In this document: positions 8,668 through 18,444 of the stretch, piece after piece
Layout of the letters: the number at the start of each line of letters is the position of its first letter
How positions within the stretch are numbered: position 1 is the first letter of the stretch
Source of the DNA: Limnohabitans sp. 2KL-1
GTDB lineage: Bacteria; Pseudomonadota; Gammaproteobacteria; Burkholderiales; Burkholderiaceae_C
Length of the DNA stretch: 54,783 nt
Direction of reading: 5' to 3'
Assembly: GCF_003063435.1 (NCBI RefSeq)
Contig: NZ_NESL01000015.1
Location: forward strand, 1-54,783
Made by a program: the position numbers and the translations under genes
The notes under the pieces: model-generated
The model's input: the letters and a program-made list of their open reading frames with translations, nothing else
Databases searched by the model: none
What the model was told of the DNA's origin: nothing

Positions 8668-9888
8668 GTGAATTCGGGCACGGCCCCCCTGTCTGAGTTG
8701 TGGGCCCAAAAGGCCTATGTCCGCTTTTTGCTGGCCAGGGTCAGTGGGCTGACTGCCAACCAGATGCTCATGGTGGCGGTGGCTTGGCACATGTATGACC
8801 TCACGTCCAGTGCATGGGACCTGGGGTTGGTCGGTCTCTTTCAATTCATGCCTGCGTTGCTGGTTGCCTTGCCTGCAGGGCATGTGGTCGACAAATTTCA
8901 CAGGGGGCGAATTTTTGCCCTGTGTGTGTTTGTACAAGCACTGGTGGCCGTTTTGCTGCTGGCATCGATTGAATGGCAATTCGCTTCGCGTGCATTGATT
9001 CTGGCAGTCTCTGTGGTGCTGGGCACGACCCGGGCGTTTCAGATGCCTGCCCAGCAAGCCCTCACACCCACGTTGGTGCCCATGCATTTGCTGCCCCGTG
9101 CAGTGGCGCTCAGCTCGGGGAGTGTGCAAGTGGCCATCATCGCAGGCCCCGCATTGGGCGGCATCCTTTACGCCCAAGGGGCGGGCATCGTTTATTTGAC
9201 GGCCGCAGGGATGTTGCTGGCGGCCGCGCTCCTGAGCCTGTTCGTTCGCTATGCACACCGCCCATCCACGCAAGCGGCTACGTTGCAGCATCTGCTGGCC
9301 GGGCTGGTGTTTGTCTGGCGTCACAAAGTGCTGTTGGGTGCGACATCGCTGGACATGTTTGCCGTGTTGCTGGGTGGGGCCACGGCCTTGCTGCCTATTT
9401 ATGCCCGCGACATTTTGCATGTGGGCCCGCAGGGGCTGGGGGTGTTGCGGGCTGCACCTGCGGTGGGGGCTTTGCTCATGTCGTTGGCGCTGACCCGCTG
9501 GCCCCTTGACCGGCATGTGGGCCGCAGGCTGTTGATGGCGGTGGCTGTGTTCGGTCTGGCCACCGTGGCATTTGGTTTGTCGCACAGTTTTTGGCTGTCG
9601 GTAATCGCCTTGGCTGTGACCGGTGCTGCCGATAACATCAGCGTGGTGGTGCGCTTGACCGTGATGCAGCTGGAAACCCCCGATGAAATGCGCGGTCGGG
9701 TGGCGGCCGTCAATTCCATTTTCATTGGGGCATCCAACCAGCTGGGTGAATTTGAATCGGGCACCGTGGCCGCATTGTGGGGTCCGGAGTTTTCCGTGGT
9801 CAGCGGGGGCTTGGGGACGGTGCTGGTTGCTGCGGCATGGTTGCGGCTGTTTCCGGGTTTGGCGCGACGGGATCGGCTGCGGGCCTGA
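8668..9888 (+). CDS. MFS transporter (EntS / MFS_3 type exporter)
   Basis: 406-residue major facilitator with about 12 hydrophobic segments. The N-terminal part (FLLARVSGLTANQMLMVAVA, then GHVVDKFHRGR between helices 2 and 3) carries the MFS loop 2-3 signature; the second half has the LTRWPLDRHVGRR loop. It resembles the enterobactin-exporter-like MFS_3 family. The substrate is not predictable. Translation starts at GTG 8668, 5 nt after the NYN gene; no clear Shine-Dalgarno is seen, so coupling to the upstream gene is likely. It ends facing tRNA-Thr across a bidirectional terminator. Confidence 0.85.
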   Translation: MNSGTAPLSELWAQKAYVRFLLARVSGLTANQMLMVAVAWHMYDLTSSAWDLGLVGLFQFMPALLVALPAGHVVDKFHRGRIFALCVFVQALVAVLLLASIEWQFASRALILAVSVVLGTTRAFQMPAQQALTPTLVPMHLLPRAVALSSGSVQVAIIAGPALGGILYAQGAGIVYLTAAGMLLAAALLSLFVRYAHRPSTQAATLQHLLAGLVFVWRHKVLLGATSLDMFAVLLGGATALLPIYARDILHVGPQGLGVLRAAPAVGALLMSLALTRWPLDRHVGRRLLMAVAVFGLATVAFGLSHSFWLSVIALAVTGAADNISVVVRLTVMQLETPDEMRGRVAAVNSIFIGASNQLGEFESGTVAALWGPEFSVVSGGLGTVLVAAAWLRLFPGLARRDRLRA

Positions 9889-9980
9889 TTCAGCATACCG
9901 TTGTCATTCTGCGGGTGTTGTGGGCCGGCAAGCTGGTGCTGGTGGCACTGAATGTGCTGGCCGGTACATTCTGACTGCAC

Positions 9981-10012
9981 AAAAAAGCCCTGAAGCTTGC
10001 GCATCAGGGCTT
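9981..10012 (-). terminator. Terminator after tRNA-Thr
   Basis: A 9-bp stem AAGCCCTGA / TCAGGGCTT. On the minus strand it is followed by a run of T and lies 9 nt after the tRNA-Thr CCA end. It can also serve the MFS gene on the other strand. Confidence 0.8.
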
Positions 10013-10020
10013 GTTGTGAG

Positions 10021-10096
10021 TGGTGCCGGAGAGATGAATCGAACACCCGACCTTCTCATTACGAATGAGCTGCTCTACCGACTGAGCTACACCGGC
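10021..10096 (-). tRNA. tRNA-Thr (anticodon CGT)
   Basis: A 76-nt cloverleaf with encoded CCA. Acceptor GCCGGTG / CTCCGGC-A region, D-loop AGCTCAGTCGGTAGAGC, anticodon arm CTCAT-TCGTAAT-GAG giving CGT (reads ACG), T-arm GGTCGGGTGTTCGATTC. It is encoded on the minus strand downstream of fbp. Confidence 0.96.
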
Positions 10097-10109
10097 TTAA
10101 CCTTGAAAA

Positions 10110-11117
10110 TTATACCTTTGCGTGGTAGCTGGTCAGGCGGTCCACTTCGTTTTTGGAGCCGAGGATGACGCTGACGCGTTCGTGCAATTGGCCGGGTTTC
10201 AGGTCCAGGATGCGCTCTTTACCGTTGGTCGATGCACCACCGGCTTGCTCGATGAGCCAGCTCATCGGGTTGGCTTCGTACAGCAGGCGCAGCTTGCCGG
10301 CTTTGTGCGGTTCGCGCTTATCCCAGGGGTACATGAACACACCGCCACGGGTCAGGATGCGGTGCACGTCGGCCACCATGCTGGCGATCCAGCGCATGTT
10401 GAAGTCTTTGCCGCGCGGGCCTTCTTTGCCCTGCAAGCATTCGTCAATGTAGCGGCGCACGGGTTCGTCCCAGTGGCGCATGTTGCTCATGTTGATCGCA
10501 AACTCTTTGGTGTCGGCTGGCACCTGCACGTTTTCTTGCGTGAGCACAAAAGAGCCCTGCTCGCGGTCAAGTGTGAACATCGCCACGCCATCGCCCACGG
10601 TGAGCACCAGGGTGGTTTGCGGGCCATACACGCAGTAACCTGCGGCCACTTGCTGGTTGCCCGGTTGCAAGAAGTCTTGCTCGGTCACGCCTTGGCTGCC
10701 TTCGGCTTTTTTGAGCACGCTGAAGATGGTGCCGATGCTGACGTTGACGTCGATGTTGGACGAGCCATCGAGTGGATCAAACAGCAGCAGGTATTCGCCT
10801 TGTGGGTAGCGGTTGGGCACCAGATAGATGCTGTCCATCTCTTCAGACGCCATGGCGGCCAGATGCCCGCCCCATTCGTTGGCTTCGAGCAGCACTTCGT
10901 TGGCGATGATGTCGAGCTTTTTCTGCACTTCACCTTGCACGTTCTCGCTTTCGGCGCTGCCCAGCACACCACCCAAAGCGCCTTTGTTGACGGCGTGACT
11001 GATGCTTTTGCAGGCGCGGGCGACCACTTCGAGCAGCAAGCGCAAGTCGGCCGGGATGTGGCCTTTGTCGCGTTGCTGCTCCACCAAGTAGCGGGACAGG
11101 GAAATTTTGCTGCTCAT
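10110..11117 (-). CDS. fbp: Fructose-1,6-bisphosphatase class I
   Basis: Hydrolyses fructose 1,6-bisphosphate to fructose 6-phosphate in gluconeogenesis and, where present, the Calvin cycle. The 335-residue protein carries the class I metal and active-site signature DPLDGSSN (~113-120) with upstream ASEEMDS, and the substrate-binding Lys in [16 protein letters not shown] near the C-terminus. Start ATG 11117, 25 nt after the pepN stop; with prfB and pepN it forms a minus-strand series ending at tRNA-Thr. Confidence 0.97.
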   Translation of the reverse strand: MSSKISLSRYLVEQQRDKGHIPADLRLLLEVVARACKSISHAVNKGALGGVLGSAESENVQGEVQKKLDIIANEVLLEANEWGGHLAAMASEEMDSIYLVPNRYPQGEYLLLFDPLDGSSNIDVNVSIGTIFSVLKKAEGSQGVTEQDFLQPGNQQVAAGYCVYGPQTTLVLTVGDGVAMFTLDREQGSFVLTQENVQVPADTKEFAINMSNMRHWDEPVRRYIDECLQGKEGPRGKDFNMRWIASMVADVHRILTRGGVFMYPWDKREPHKAGKLRLLYEANPMSWLIEQAGGASTNGKERILDLKPGQLHERVSVILGSKNEVDRLTSYHAKV

Positions 11118-11142
11118 GTTCGTTCCTTGGGTTCGGGTGCGG

Positions 11143-13857
11143 TCAATGACTGCTCAATGCGCGGCTGATCACTTCGCGCACGTCATTGCTGAGGTCGGCC
11201 TTGGCGGCCACGCGTTCGACCGCCACGCGGGCCGCGCTGCGGTAGGGCTCGGCCAGGCGGCTCCAGCGGTCCATGGCGCGAGCCAAGCGGGCGGCCACTT
11301 GCGGGTTGATGGCGTCCAGGGCCAGCACTTGCTCGCTCCAGAACACATAGCCCGCCGCGTCGGCGCGGTGAAAGCCTGCCGGGTTGGCGCTGCAATAGCT
11401 GAAGATCAGGCTGCGGGCGCGGTTGGGGTTGCGCAGGCTGAAGTCAGGGTGCTGCATCAGCTGGCGCACACGCGGCAGGATGTCGCCAGCACGGTCAGGC
11501 GCACCGGCTTGCAGGGCAAACCATTTGTCGATGACCAGCGCTTCGTGTTGGAACAGCTTGTGGAAGTGGGCCAGCGCATCTTGCGCCAGGGCATGGCCGC
11601 TGACTACCAGCGCCGACAAGGCGTTGAAACGGTCGGTCATGTTGCCCGCGTCCTTGAACTGCTGGTACACACGGCCGGGCGTGACGGCGTCGCCGCTTTG
11701 CACAGCAGCGATGCACAGCATGGTCATGGCCAGACCCGCCAGCGCGCGGCGGCCGCATGACTTGGCATCGGGGGAGTAGGCACCATTGTTCTTGTGGGCA
11801 TCCCAAGCCCATTGCCAGTCGGCTTGCAGGGCGGTGGCCAATTGCACGCGCATGGTTTCGCGCAGGGCGTGCACGCGCTGCGGGTCCACCACATCGAGCT
11901 GGTCGGCGATGTAGTTTTCTGAGGGCAGGGTGAGCGCCAAGTCTTTAAACGCAGCGTCCAGGCCGGGGTGGCGCAGCACGTTGCGCAGGGCTTGCACCAG
12001 GGCGTCGGACAACACGGGCAGGCCGGTCACGTCTTTGTTTTGCTGGATGGCATCCAAGGCGCTTTGCAACATCAGCCGCTGACCGGCTTCCCATTGGTTG
12101 AAAGGGTCGCTGTCGTGCGCCAGCAAGATCAGCAGGTCATCGGCGTTCAGGCCGTCTTCGAGCACAACCGGGGCGCTGAAACCCCGCAGCAACGAAGGCA
12201 CGGGCGCACTGTCGATATTGACAAAGGTGTAGCGGGCGCTGGCCTCGGTCAGCACCAGCGTTTGCTGCGTCATTGAGTCGCTCGCACCGACCATCTGCAG
12301 GGGCAGGGCCTGGCCGTCGCGGCTGAGCAAGCCCAGGGTGACGGGTATGACAAACGGGGCTTTGTTCGACTGGTCGGGTGTGGTCGGGCAGCTTTGGCTG
12401 AGCGTCAGGGTGTAAGTGCGCTCGGCGGCGTTGTATTCACCTGTTGCTTGCAGTCGCGGCGTGCCCGCCTGGCTGTACCAGTGCTTGAACGTGCTCAGGT
12501 TGTTGGCCAGTGCCGAGCCGGGGTTGGCATCGGCAATCGCTTGCGCAAAGTCGTCGCAGGTCACGGCCTGACCATCGTGGCGCTCAAAGTAGAGCTTCAT
12601 GCCTTGGGCAAAACCGTCGCGGCCTAGGCTGTCGGTGGGCGTGGCCACCAGCGTTTGCATCATGCGAACGACTTCAGAGCCTTTTTCGTAGATGGTGACG
12701 GTGTAGAAGTTGTTGATTTCGACGTAACTGTCAGGGCGCACGGGGTGTGCCATGGGGCCAGCATCTTCGGCAAACTGCACGGTGCGCAGCACGCGCACGT
12801 CTTCGATGCGCTTGACGGCACGGGCGCTGGTGTCGCCTGCCATGTCCTGGCTGAATTCCTGGTCGCGGAAGACGGTGAGGCCTTCTTTGAGTGAGAGCTG
12901 AAACCAGTCGCGACAGGTGATGCGGTTGCCGGTCCAGTTGTGGAAATACTCATGGCCCACGACGGATTCGATGTTGCCGAAATCCATGTCGGTGGCGGTG
13001 GCCGGGTTCGCCAACACGTATTTGGTGTTGAAGATGTTCAGGCCCTTGTTTTCCATCGCGCCCATGTTGAAGTCGCTGGTGGCGACGATCATGAAGCGTT
13101 CCAGGTCCAGCGGCAGGCCAAATCGGGCCTCGTCCCAGGCCACGCTGGCCATGAGCGAGTTCATCGCGTGCTCGGTCTTGTCCAGGTCGCCGGGGCGCAC
13201 AAAGACTTGCAGCAAATGCTCTTTGCCGGAGCGGCTCAGGATGCGCTGCTCACGCGCCACCAGCTGACCGGCCACCAGGGCGAACAAATAGCAGGGCTTT
13301 TTGTGCGGATCAATCCACTTGGCAAAGTGACGGCCATCCTCCAGCGCGCCTTGCTCGACCAGGTTGCCATTGCTCAGCAGCACCGGGTACTTGGCCTTGT
13401 CGGCGCGCAGCGTGACGGTGTAGCTGGCCATCACGTCCGGGCGGTCCAGGAAATAGGTGATGCGGCGAAAACCTTCTGCCTCGCACTGCGTGAAGAACGA
13501 GTCGTTGCTGACGTACAGGCCCATCAGCTGGGTGTTTTTCTCGGGGTTGCACGTGGTGAAGATTTCCAGATCAAAGGCATCAGGGCCTTCGGGCAGGTTC
13601 TCCAGCACCAGCTGATTGCCGTCCATCTTGAACGAGGTGCCGCCGCCGTTGACCAGCACGCGGGCCAGGTTGAGGTCTTCGCCGTCCAGGCGCAGCGGCT
13701 GGGCCGCCACGTCGGGGTTGCGGCGCAGGCGCATTTTGTTGAGCACGCGGGTTTTTGTGGGGTCGAGGTCGAACGTCAGATCGACCGTGTCGATCCAGAA
13801 GGCCGGGGCGGCATAAGCTTCCCGGTGAATCGCGGTGGGTTGTCCTTCACGCATCAC
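11143..13857 (-). CDS. pepN: Aminopeptidase N (M1 family)
   Basis: Cytosolic zinc aminopeptidase that removes N-terminal residues from peptides in the last steps of protein turnover. The 904-residue protein has the GAMEN exopeptidase motif (~263-267) and the zinc site HEYFH (~300-304) followed by NWTGNRITC and the downstream Glu ligand in LKEGLT. It is slightly longer than the E. coli enzyme. Two ATG codons occur at the start (13857 and the next codon); either could be used. It lies 30 nt after prfB and 25 nt before fbp. Confidence 0.97.
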   Translation of the reverse strand: MMREGQPTAIHREAYAAPAFWIDTVDLTFDLDPTKTRVLNKMRLRRNPDVAAQPLRLDGEDLNLARVLVNGGGTSFKMDGNQLVLENLPEGPDAFDLEIFTTCNPEKNTQLMGLYVSNDSFFTQCEAEGFRRITYFLDRPDVMASYTVTLRADKAKYPVLLSNGNLVEQGALEDGRHFAKWIDPHKKPCYLFALVAGQLVAREQRILSRSGKEHLLQVFVRPGDLDKTEHAMNSLMASVAWDEARFGLPLDLERFMIVATSDFNMGAMENKGLNIFNTKYVLANPATATDMDFGNIESVVGHEYFHNWTGNRITCRDWFQLSLKEGLTVFRDQEFSQDMAGDTSARAVKRIEDVRVLRTVQFAEDAGPMAHPVRPDSYVEINNFYTVTIYEKGSEVVRMMQTLVATPTDSLGRDGFAQGMKLYFERHDGQAVTCDDFAQAIADANPGSALANNLSTFKHWYSQAGTPRLQATGEYNAAERTYTLTLSQSCPTTPDQSNKAPFVIPVTLGLLSRDGQALPLQMVGASDSMTQQTLVLTEASARYTFVNIDSAPVPSLLRGFSAPVVLEDGLNADDLLILLAHDSDPFNQWEAGQRLMLQSALDAIQQNKDVTGLPVLSDALVQALRNVLRHPGLDAAFKDLALTLPSENYIADQLDVVDPQRVHALRETMRVQLATALQADWQWAWDAHKNNGAYSPDAKSCGRRALAGLAMTMLCIAAVQSGDAVTPGRVYQQFKDAGNMTDRFNALSALVVSGHALAQDALAHFHKLFQHEALVIDKWFALQAGAPDRAGDILPRVRQLMQHPDFSLRNPNRARSLIFSYCSANPAGFHRADAAGYVFWSEQVLALDAINPQVAARLARAMDRWSRLAEPYRSAARVAVERVAAKADLSNDVREVISRALSSH

Positions 13858-13887
13858 TAACTCCGTTTTGTTTGCGGTCTGACCGGG

Positions 13888-14992
13888 TCAGAGGCCTTGT
13901 TTCAGTGAGGCTTCGATGAACGCATCCAAGTCGCCATCGAGCACCTTTTGGGTGGCCGAAATCTCGACGTTGGTGCGCAAATCCTTGATGCGGCTGTTGT
14001 CCAGCACATAGCTGCGGATCTGGTGACCCCAGCCCACATCGGTCTTGGTGTCTTCCAGCTTTTGCTGCTCTTCCAGGCGCTTGCGCATCTCGAAGTCGTA
14101 CAGGCGCGAGCGCAGGCGTTGCCAGGCCACATCGCGGTTGCTGTGTTGGCTGCGGCCGTCTTGGCACTGCACCACGATGCCCGTGGGGATGTGGGTCAGG
14201 CGCACCGCCGAGTCGGTCTTGTTGATGTGCTGACCGCCCGCGCCGCTGGCACGGAAGGTGTCTGTGCGCACGTCCGACGGGTTGATGTTGATCTCGATCG
14301 AGTCGTCGATCTCGGGATACACAAACAGCGATGCAAAAGACGTGTGGCGGCCACCTGATGAGTCAAACGGGCTTTTGCGCACCAGGCGGTGCACGCCAGT
14401 TTCGGTGCGCAACAGGCCAAAGGCGTATTCGCCCTCGATCTTGATGGTCGCGCCCTTGATGCCTGCGGTGTCGCCCGGGGTTTCGTCTTCCACGGTGGCC
14501 TTGAAGCCTTTGCGTTCGGCATATTTGATGTACTGGCGCAGCAGCATGCTGGCCCAGTCGCAGGCTTCGGTGCCACCGGCACCGGCCTGGATGTCGACAA
14601 AACAGTTGAGCGGATCGGCCTCGTGGCGGAACATGCGGCGAAATTCGAGGTCTTCGACCAGAGCAGTCAGTTTGGCGGCTTCAGCTTCGATGGTCAGCAA
14701 GCCATCGTCATCGCCTTCTTCCTTGCTCATCTCAAAGAGTTCAAGGTTGTCGGCCAATTCGCTTGTCAGGTTGGTGATGGTCACCACCACGCCGTCGAGG
14801 GCTTTTTTCTCTTTGCCCAGTTCTTGGGCTTTTTTGGGGTCGTTCCAGACCGTGGGATCTTCGAGCGATGCGTTGACGGTTCTCAGCCGTTCAGATTTGG
14901 CATCGTAGTCAAAGATACCCCCGTAACTCGTGGGTACGAGCGGTCAGGTCTGTGAGGGATGCGCCGATTTGGTTGATGCGTTCTGCGTCCAT
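13888..14992 (-). CDS. prfB: Peptide chain release factor 2, with programmed +1 frameshift
   Basis: Release factor that reads UGA and UAA. Translation starts at ATG 14992; 27 codons later an in-frame TGA (14911-14909) follows CTT in the context GGGGGTATCTTTGAC. This is the classical RF2 autoregulatory site: an internal purine-rich SD-like stretch, slippery CTT, then TGA-C. Skipping the T at 14911 resumes at 14910 and gives 367 residues in total, the usual RF2 length. The UGA-specific SPF tripeptide (~204) and the catalytic GGQ (~250) are both present. Low RF2 levels favour frameshifting, so the gene is self-regulated. pepN follows after 30 nt. Confidence 0.96.
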
Positions 14993-15063
14993 GGGGAATG
15001 TGTCCGGTTCGGTAAACCAGGCATTTTCTCATGAGTTGACCCAGCACGGGCCGCAGCTGTGGC

Positions 15064-15594
15064 TTAAAACTTCCGTCCGTAAGAGAACATCAGGCCCGCA
15101 TTGCCCAGCACTTTCATTTGCACTGAGTCGTGCGCGTTGAAGTTGTAGCCCACCGAAGGGATGATGGCCGGCGAAAAACCACCGTGGTTGAGCGGCACTT
15201 TGTCTTTGTATTGGCCCACGTAGCCGTACAGGATGCCTGCGGTCACTTTGACAAACAAACGGGGGTTGCCCAGCAGATGGTCAAATTCCTGGCCCACGTA
15301 AACATAGACGGAGGGCTGGCCAAACGAGTTGCTGAACAGGGCGACACCGCAAAAACGGTTGCCGGGCACTTGCTCATCCATGGCCGCCAGCACCACCGGT
15401 TTGTGCTCCGGGTTATGGCTCCAGTGGAGGGTGTAGGGCGAGAACGTGAATTCACCCCGGTGCGTGGGCTCGGGTGCGCCCTTTACTTCGATAAAAGAGG
15501 GGCAATAACGGTCAGGAGACTGGGCATGCGCCGCAGGCAGTGCACCCAGCAGGGACGCCAGCAGGCCGATCAGGGAGAAGGAGAAGAAACGCAC
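15064..15594 (-). CDS. Putative small outer-membrane beta-barrel protein
   Basis: About 176 residues from GTG 15594; the frame is open to ATG 15654, which would add 20 residues before the signal peptide. The N-terminus is a clear signal peptide ending AAHAQ. The mature part has alternating hydrophobic strands (PSVYVYVGQEFDHLL, VKVTAGILYGYVGQYK, IIPSVGYNF) and ends in Phe, as bacterial barrel proteins do. Two cysteines might form a disulfide. Function unknown; resemblance to PagP or acyloxyacyl-hydrolase-like barrels is only a guess. It follows the alpha/beta hydrolase gene by 78 nt on the same strand. Confidence 0.6.
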   Translation of the reverse strand: MRFFSFSLIGLLASLLGALPAAHAQSPDRYCPSFIEVKGAPEPTHRGEFTFSPYTLHWSHNPEHKPVVLAAMDEQVPGNRFCGVALFSNSFGQPSVYVYVGQEFDHLLGNPRLFVKVTAGILYGYVGQYKDKVPLNHGGFSPAIIPSVGYNFNAHDSVQMKVLGNAGLMFSYGRKF

Positions 15595-15672
15595 AGACAA
15601 GGCCCGTTCAAATGGAATGCGGCGGATTTTAGACCGGAAGCATTCAGCCGCCATTCAGCGGGAACACGGTCT

Positions 15673-16599
15673 TCAGGCCAGAAACTGCTCCAGCATCCGC
15701 GCCAGGTCTTGCGGCTGGTCGTGGTGCAGCATGTGCCCGGCGTCCTGGATCACCGCGATCTGCACCTGTGGCACGGCTTTGAGGCGTTCGTGGTATTCGT
15801 CCAGCGTGTATTGCTTTTTCCACCACTGGCCGAGCGAGTCGTCCGAGGCCTCGACCGCCAGCACCGGGGCGGTGATGCGGCGGTACATCTCCAGCGTTTC
15901 TTCTACATGAAAAAGATAGGGGTTGATGACCTTGTGGGCCGCATCGCCCAGGATGCGCCACTGGCCATCGGCACCCGGGCGCGCCCAGTGCTGTGCCAGC
16001 CAGTTGGCTTTGTCGGGCCCCAAGCGTCGGTTGGTTTTCATCAAGCGCGCCGCCACGCCCGCTGCGTCGGCATAGGTTTTGAGGTCCTTGTCGCCCTGGC
16101 GCTGGGCCTTGAGTTCGTCGAGCCACTGGCCCATGCGACCCGGGGCCTGCGATGGCCGGGTGGCGGCCATGCCAAAGCCCTCGAGGTTGACCAGGCGGCG
16201 GATGCGCTCGGGGCGGCTGCCTGCGTACATCATCACCACATTGCCGCCCATGCTGTGGCCCACCAGATCGATGGTGCGGCCCGGGTACAGCACATCCAGC
16301 AGGGCGTCCAGATCGGCCAGGTAGTCGGGGAACCAGTAGCTGTCAGTGGGTGGGGTGTCGGTGAGGCCATAGCCGCGCCAGTCCATCGCGATGATGGGGC
16401 GCTGGCTGACAAAAGCCTCACTCAGCGCATCGACCATGAACTGGTAAGAGGCGGCCACATCCATCCAGCCGTGGGCCAGCACCAGCGGTGTGGCGTCGGA
16501 TGCGCTGTCGCCCCAGTGACGGACGTGGTAGCGGCAGCCGCGCAGCGGCACCCAGGAGCTGGTGGAGGGGCGTTGAACTTCGTACATACTTTGAATCAT
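15673..16599 (-). CDS. Alpha/beta hydrolase
   Basis: 308-residue alpha/beta-hydrolase-fold enzyme. Visible are the oxyanion-hole HGWMD (~44), WRGYGLTDTP, the nucleophile elbow GHSMGG (~115), an acidic residue in EASDDSLG and the catalytic His in DAGHMLHHDQP near the C-terminus. Substrate unknown; esterase, lipase or dehalogenase-like activity is possible. Start ATG 16599 or 16587. Its 5' end lies only 13 bp from the divergent acyl-CoA synthetase, so at least one promoter must lie within the neighbouring coding region. Confidence 0.88.
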   Translation of the reverse strand: MIQSMYEVQRPSTSSWVPLRGCRYHVRHWGDSASDATPLVLAHGWMDVAASYQFMVDALSEAFVSQRPIIAMDWRGYGLTDTPPTDSYWFPDYLADLDALLDVLYPGRTIDLVGHSMGGNVVMMYAGSRPERIRRLVNLEGFGMAATRPSQAPGRMGQWLDELKAQRQGDKDLKTYADAAGVAARLMKTNRRLGPDKANWLAQHWARPGADGQWRILGDAAHKVINPYLFHVEETLEMYRRITAPVLAVEASDDSLGQWWKKQYTLDEYHERLKAVPQVQIAVIQDAGHMLHHDQPQDLARMLEQFLA

Positions 16600-16612
16600 A
16601 AGGAGACAACCG

Positions 16613-18373
16613 ATGCCACGCAGTCACGCCCAAGACCCGCTTGTTGACCATTACCAGGCCTTGCACATCCGTTTTGGCTGGAAAGTGCCCAAGCGCTTCA
16701 ACATGGCGCAGGCGTGTTGCGGGCGATGGGCGGCTGAACCTGCCACGGCACGGCATGTGGCCATACGGGAGCATGTGGCGGGGCAGGGCCTGGGCCGAAG
16801 CTGGACTTTTGGCCAGCTGCAAACCGCCGCCAACCGCTTGAGCAATGTGTTGCGGGCGCAAGGCGTGCAGCGCGGTGACCGGGTGGCGATTGTGCTGCCC
16901 CAGCGCTTTGAAACCGCCGTGGCCTACATGGCGGTGCTGCAAATGGGGGCGGTGGCCATGCCGCTGTCCATGCTGTTTGGCCCCGAGGCGCTGTCGTTTC
17001 GCATCAACGACAGCCAAGCGCGGGTGGCGGTGTGCGACGAATCGACACTTGACGCTTTGCGGCAAGCCCGGCCTGACTGCCCAGGATTGCAAACCCTGAT
17101 CGGGGTGGGGCAGGCCGGGGCACTGGCCGACCTGGATTGCGCCCGCTCCATGCAGGCCAGTGAAAGCACCTTCAAGCCCGTGGCCACGTTGGCCGACGAT
17201 CCGGCGGTGCTGATCTACACCAGCGGCACCACCGGCAACCCCAAGGGGGCACTGATTCCGCACAGGGCGCTGATCGGTAACCTCACGGGTTTTGTGTGCA
17301 GCCAGAACTGGTTCGGCTTTGACCCGTTTAAGGCCAATCGTCCGTCCCAAGCTGTGTTCTGGTCGCCCGCTGATTGGGCGTGGACGGGCGGCTTGATGGA
17401 CGCTTTGCTGCCCAGCCTGTATTTCGGCCGCCCCATCGTGGCCTTCAACGGGCGCTTTTCGCCAGAAGTCGCGTTCGAGATTTTGCAAAGCCACAGCGTC
17501 ACGCACACCTTTTTGTTCCCCACGGCGCTCAAGGCCATGATGAAGGCGGTGCCCGATGTGAAAGGCCGCTACCGCCTGAAACTGCAAGCCATGATGAGCG
17601 CGGGTGAAGCGGTGGGCGATGCGGTGTTTGGCTATTGCCAAGACCAGCTGGGCGTCACGGTCAATGAGATGTTCGGCCAGACCGAAATCAACTACGTGGT
17701 GGGCAACTGCACGCGCTTGTGGCCGGCCAAACCCGGCAGCATGGGCAAGGGCTACCCCGGGCACCGGGTGGCGGTGATCGACGAGGCGGGCCAGCTTTGC
17801 CCCGCAGGCACGCCTGGCGAGGTGGCCGTCAACCGTTTTGACGTGCACGGCCACCCCGATCCGGTATTCTTTTTGGGCTACTGGAACAACGACCAAGCCA
17901 CGCAGGCCAAATACACGGGCGACTGGTGCCGCACGGGCGACATGGCCGTGGCCGACGAAGACGGCTACCTCTGGTACCAAGGCCGCACCGACGACATGTT
18001 CAAGGCGGCGGGTTACCGCATTGGCCCCGGCGAGATCGAGAACTGCCTGGTCAAACACCCGGCTGTGGCCAATGCTGCGGTGGTGCCCAAGCCCGACAAA
18101 GACCGTGGGGCGCTGGTCAAAGCCTATGTGGTCATGTCGCCTGACTGGTTGACCCGACGCCCTGGTGGCGCGAAGCAGGCGGCCTTTGACGACACGGTGC
18201 GCCAGGCGCTGCAAGCCCATGTGCGCGGCTTGCTGGCCCCTTATGAATACCCTAAAGAGATCGAGTTCATCGACCAGCTGCCCATGACCACCACCGGCAA
18301 GGTGCAGCGCCGGGTGCTGCGTCTGCAAGAAGAGGCGAGGTCTTTGGCGACAGAGCCACGGGCAGCCGCATGA
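16613..18373 (+). CDS. AMP-dependent acyl-CoA synthetase
   Basis: Activates a carboxylic acid to acyl-AMP and then acyl-CoA. The 586-residue protein has the P-loop-like motif YTSGTTGNPKGA (~201), FGQTEINY (A5), the TGDWCRTGDMA (A7) and GRTDDMFKAAGYRIGPGEIE (A8) hinge motifs, and the C-terminal TTTGKVQRR with the adenylation Lys (A10). Overall it resembles acetyl/medium-chain acyl-CoA ligases; the exact acid is not predictable. Start ATG 16613 has a strong Shine-Dalgarno AAGGAG at 16600-16605. Divergent from the alpha/beta hydrolase with 13 bp between starts. Confidence 0.9.
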   Translation: MPRSHAQDPLVDHYQALHIRFGWKVPKRFNMAQACCGRWAAEPATARHVAIREHVAGQGLGRSWTFGQLQTAANRLSNVLRAQGVQRGDRVAIVLPQRFETAVAYMAVLQMGAVAMPLSMLFGPEALSFRINDSQARVAVCDESTLDALRQARPDCPGLQTLIGVGQAGALADLDCARSMQASESTFKPVATLADDPAVLIYTSGTTGNPKGALIPHRALIGNLTGFVCSQNWFGFDPFKANRPSQAVFWSPADWAWTGGLMDALLPSLYFGRPIVAFNGRFSPEVAFEILQSHSVTHTFLFPTALKAMMKAVPDVKGRYRLKLQAMMSAGEAVGDAVFGYCQDQLGVTVNEMFGQTEINYVVGNCTRLWPAKPGSMGKGYPGHRVAVIDEAGQLCPAGTPGEVAVNRFDVHGHPDPVFFLGYWNNDQATQAKYTGDWCRTGDMAVADEDGYLWYQGRTDDMFKAAGYRIGPGEIENCLVKHPAVANAAVVPKPDKDRGALVKAYVVMSPDWLTRRPGGAKQAAFDDTVRQALQAHVRGLLAPYEYPKEIEFIDQLPMTTTGKVQRRVLRLQEEARSLATEPRAAA

Positions 18374-18444
18374 CAAAATAAGCAAACATCCGGTGGGTGC
18401 ACCTGCACCCACCTTGCCAGATTTTTCCAACACAGGACATTTCC

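Noticed and set aside
16418..18433. 671-codon open frame antisense to the acyl-CoA synthetase
   Set aside because: GC-rich codon bias opens the antisense frame; no family signature, and the plus-strand gene has all its adenylate-forming motifs.
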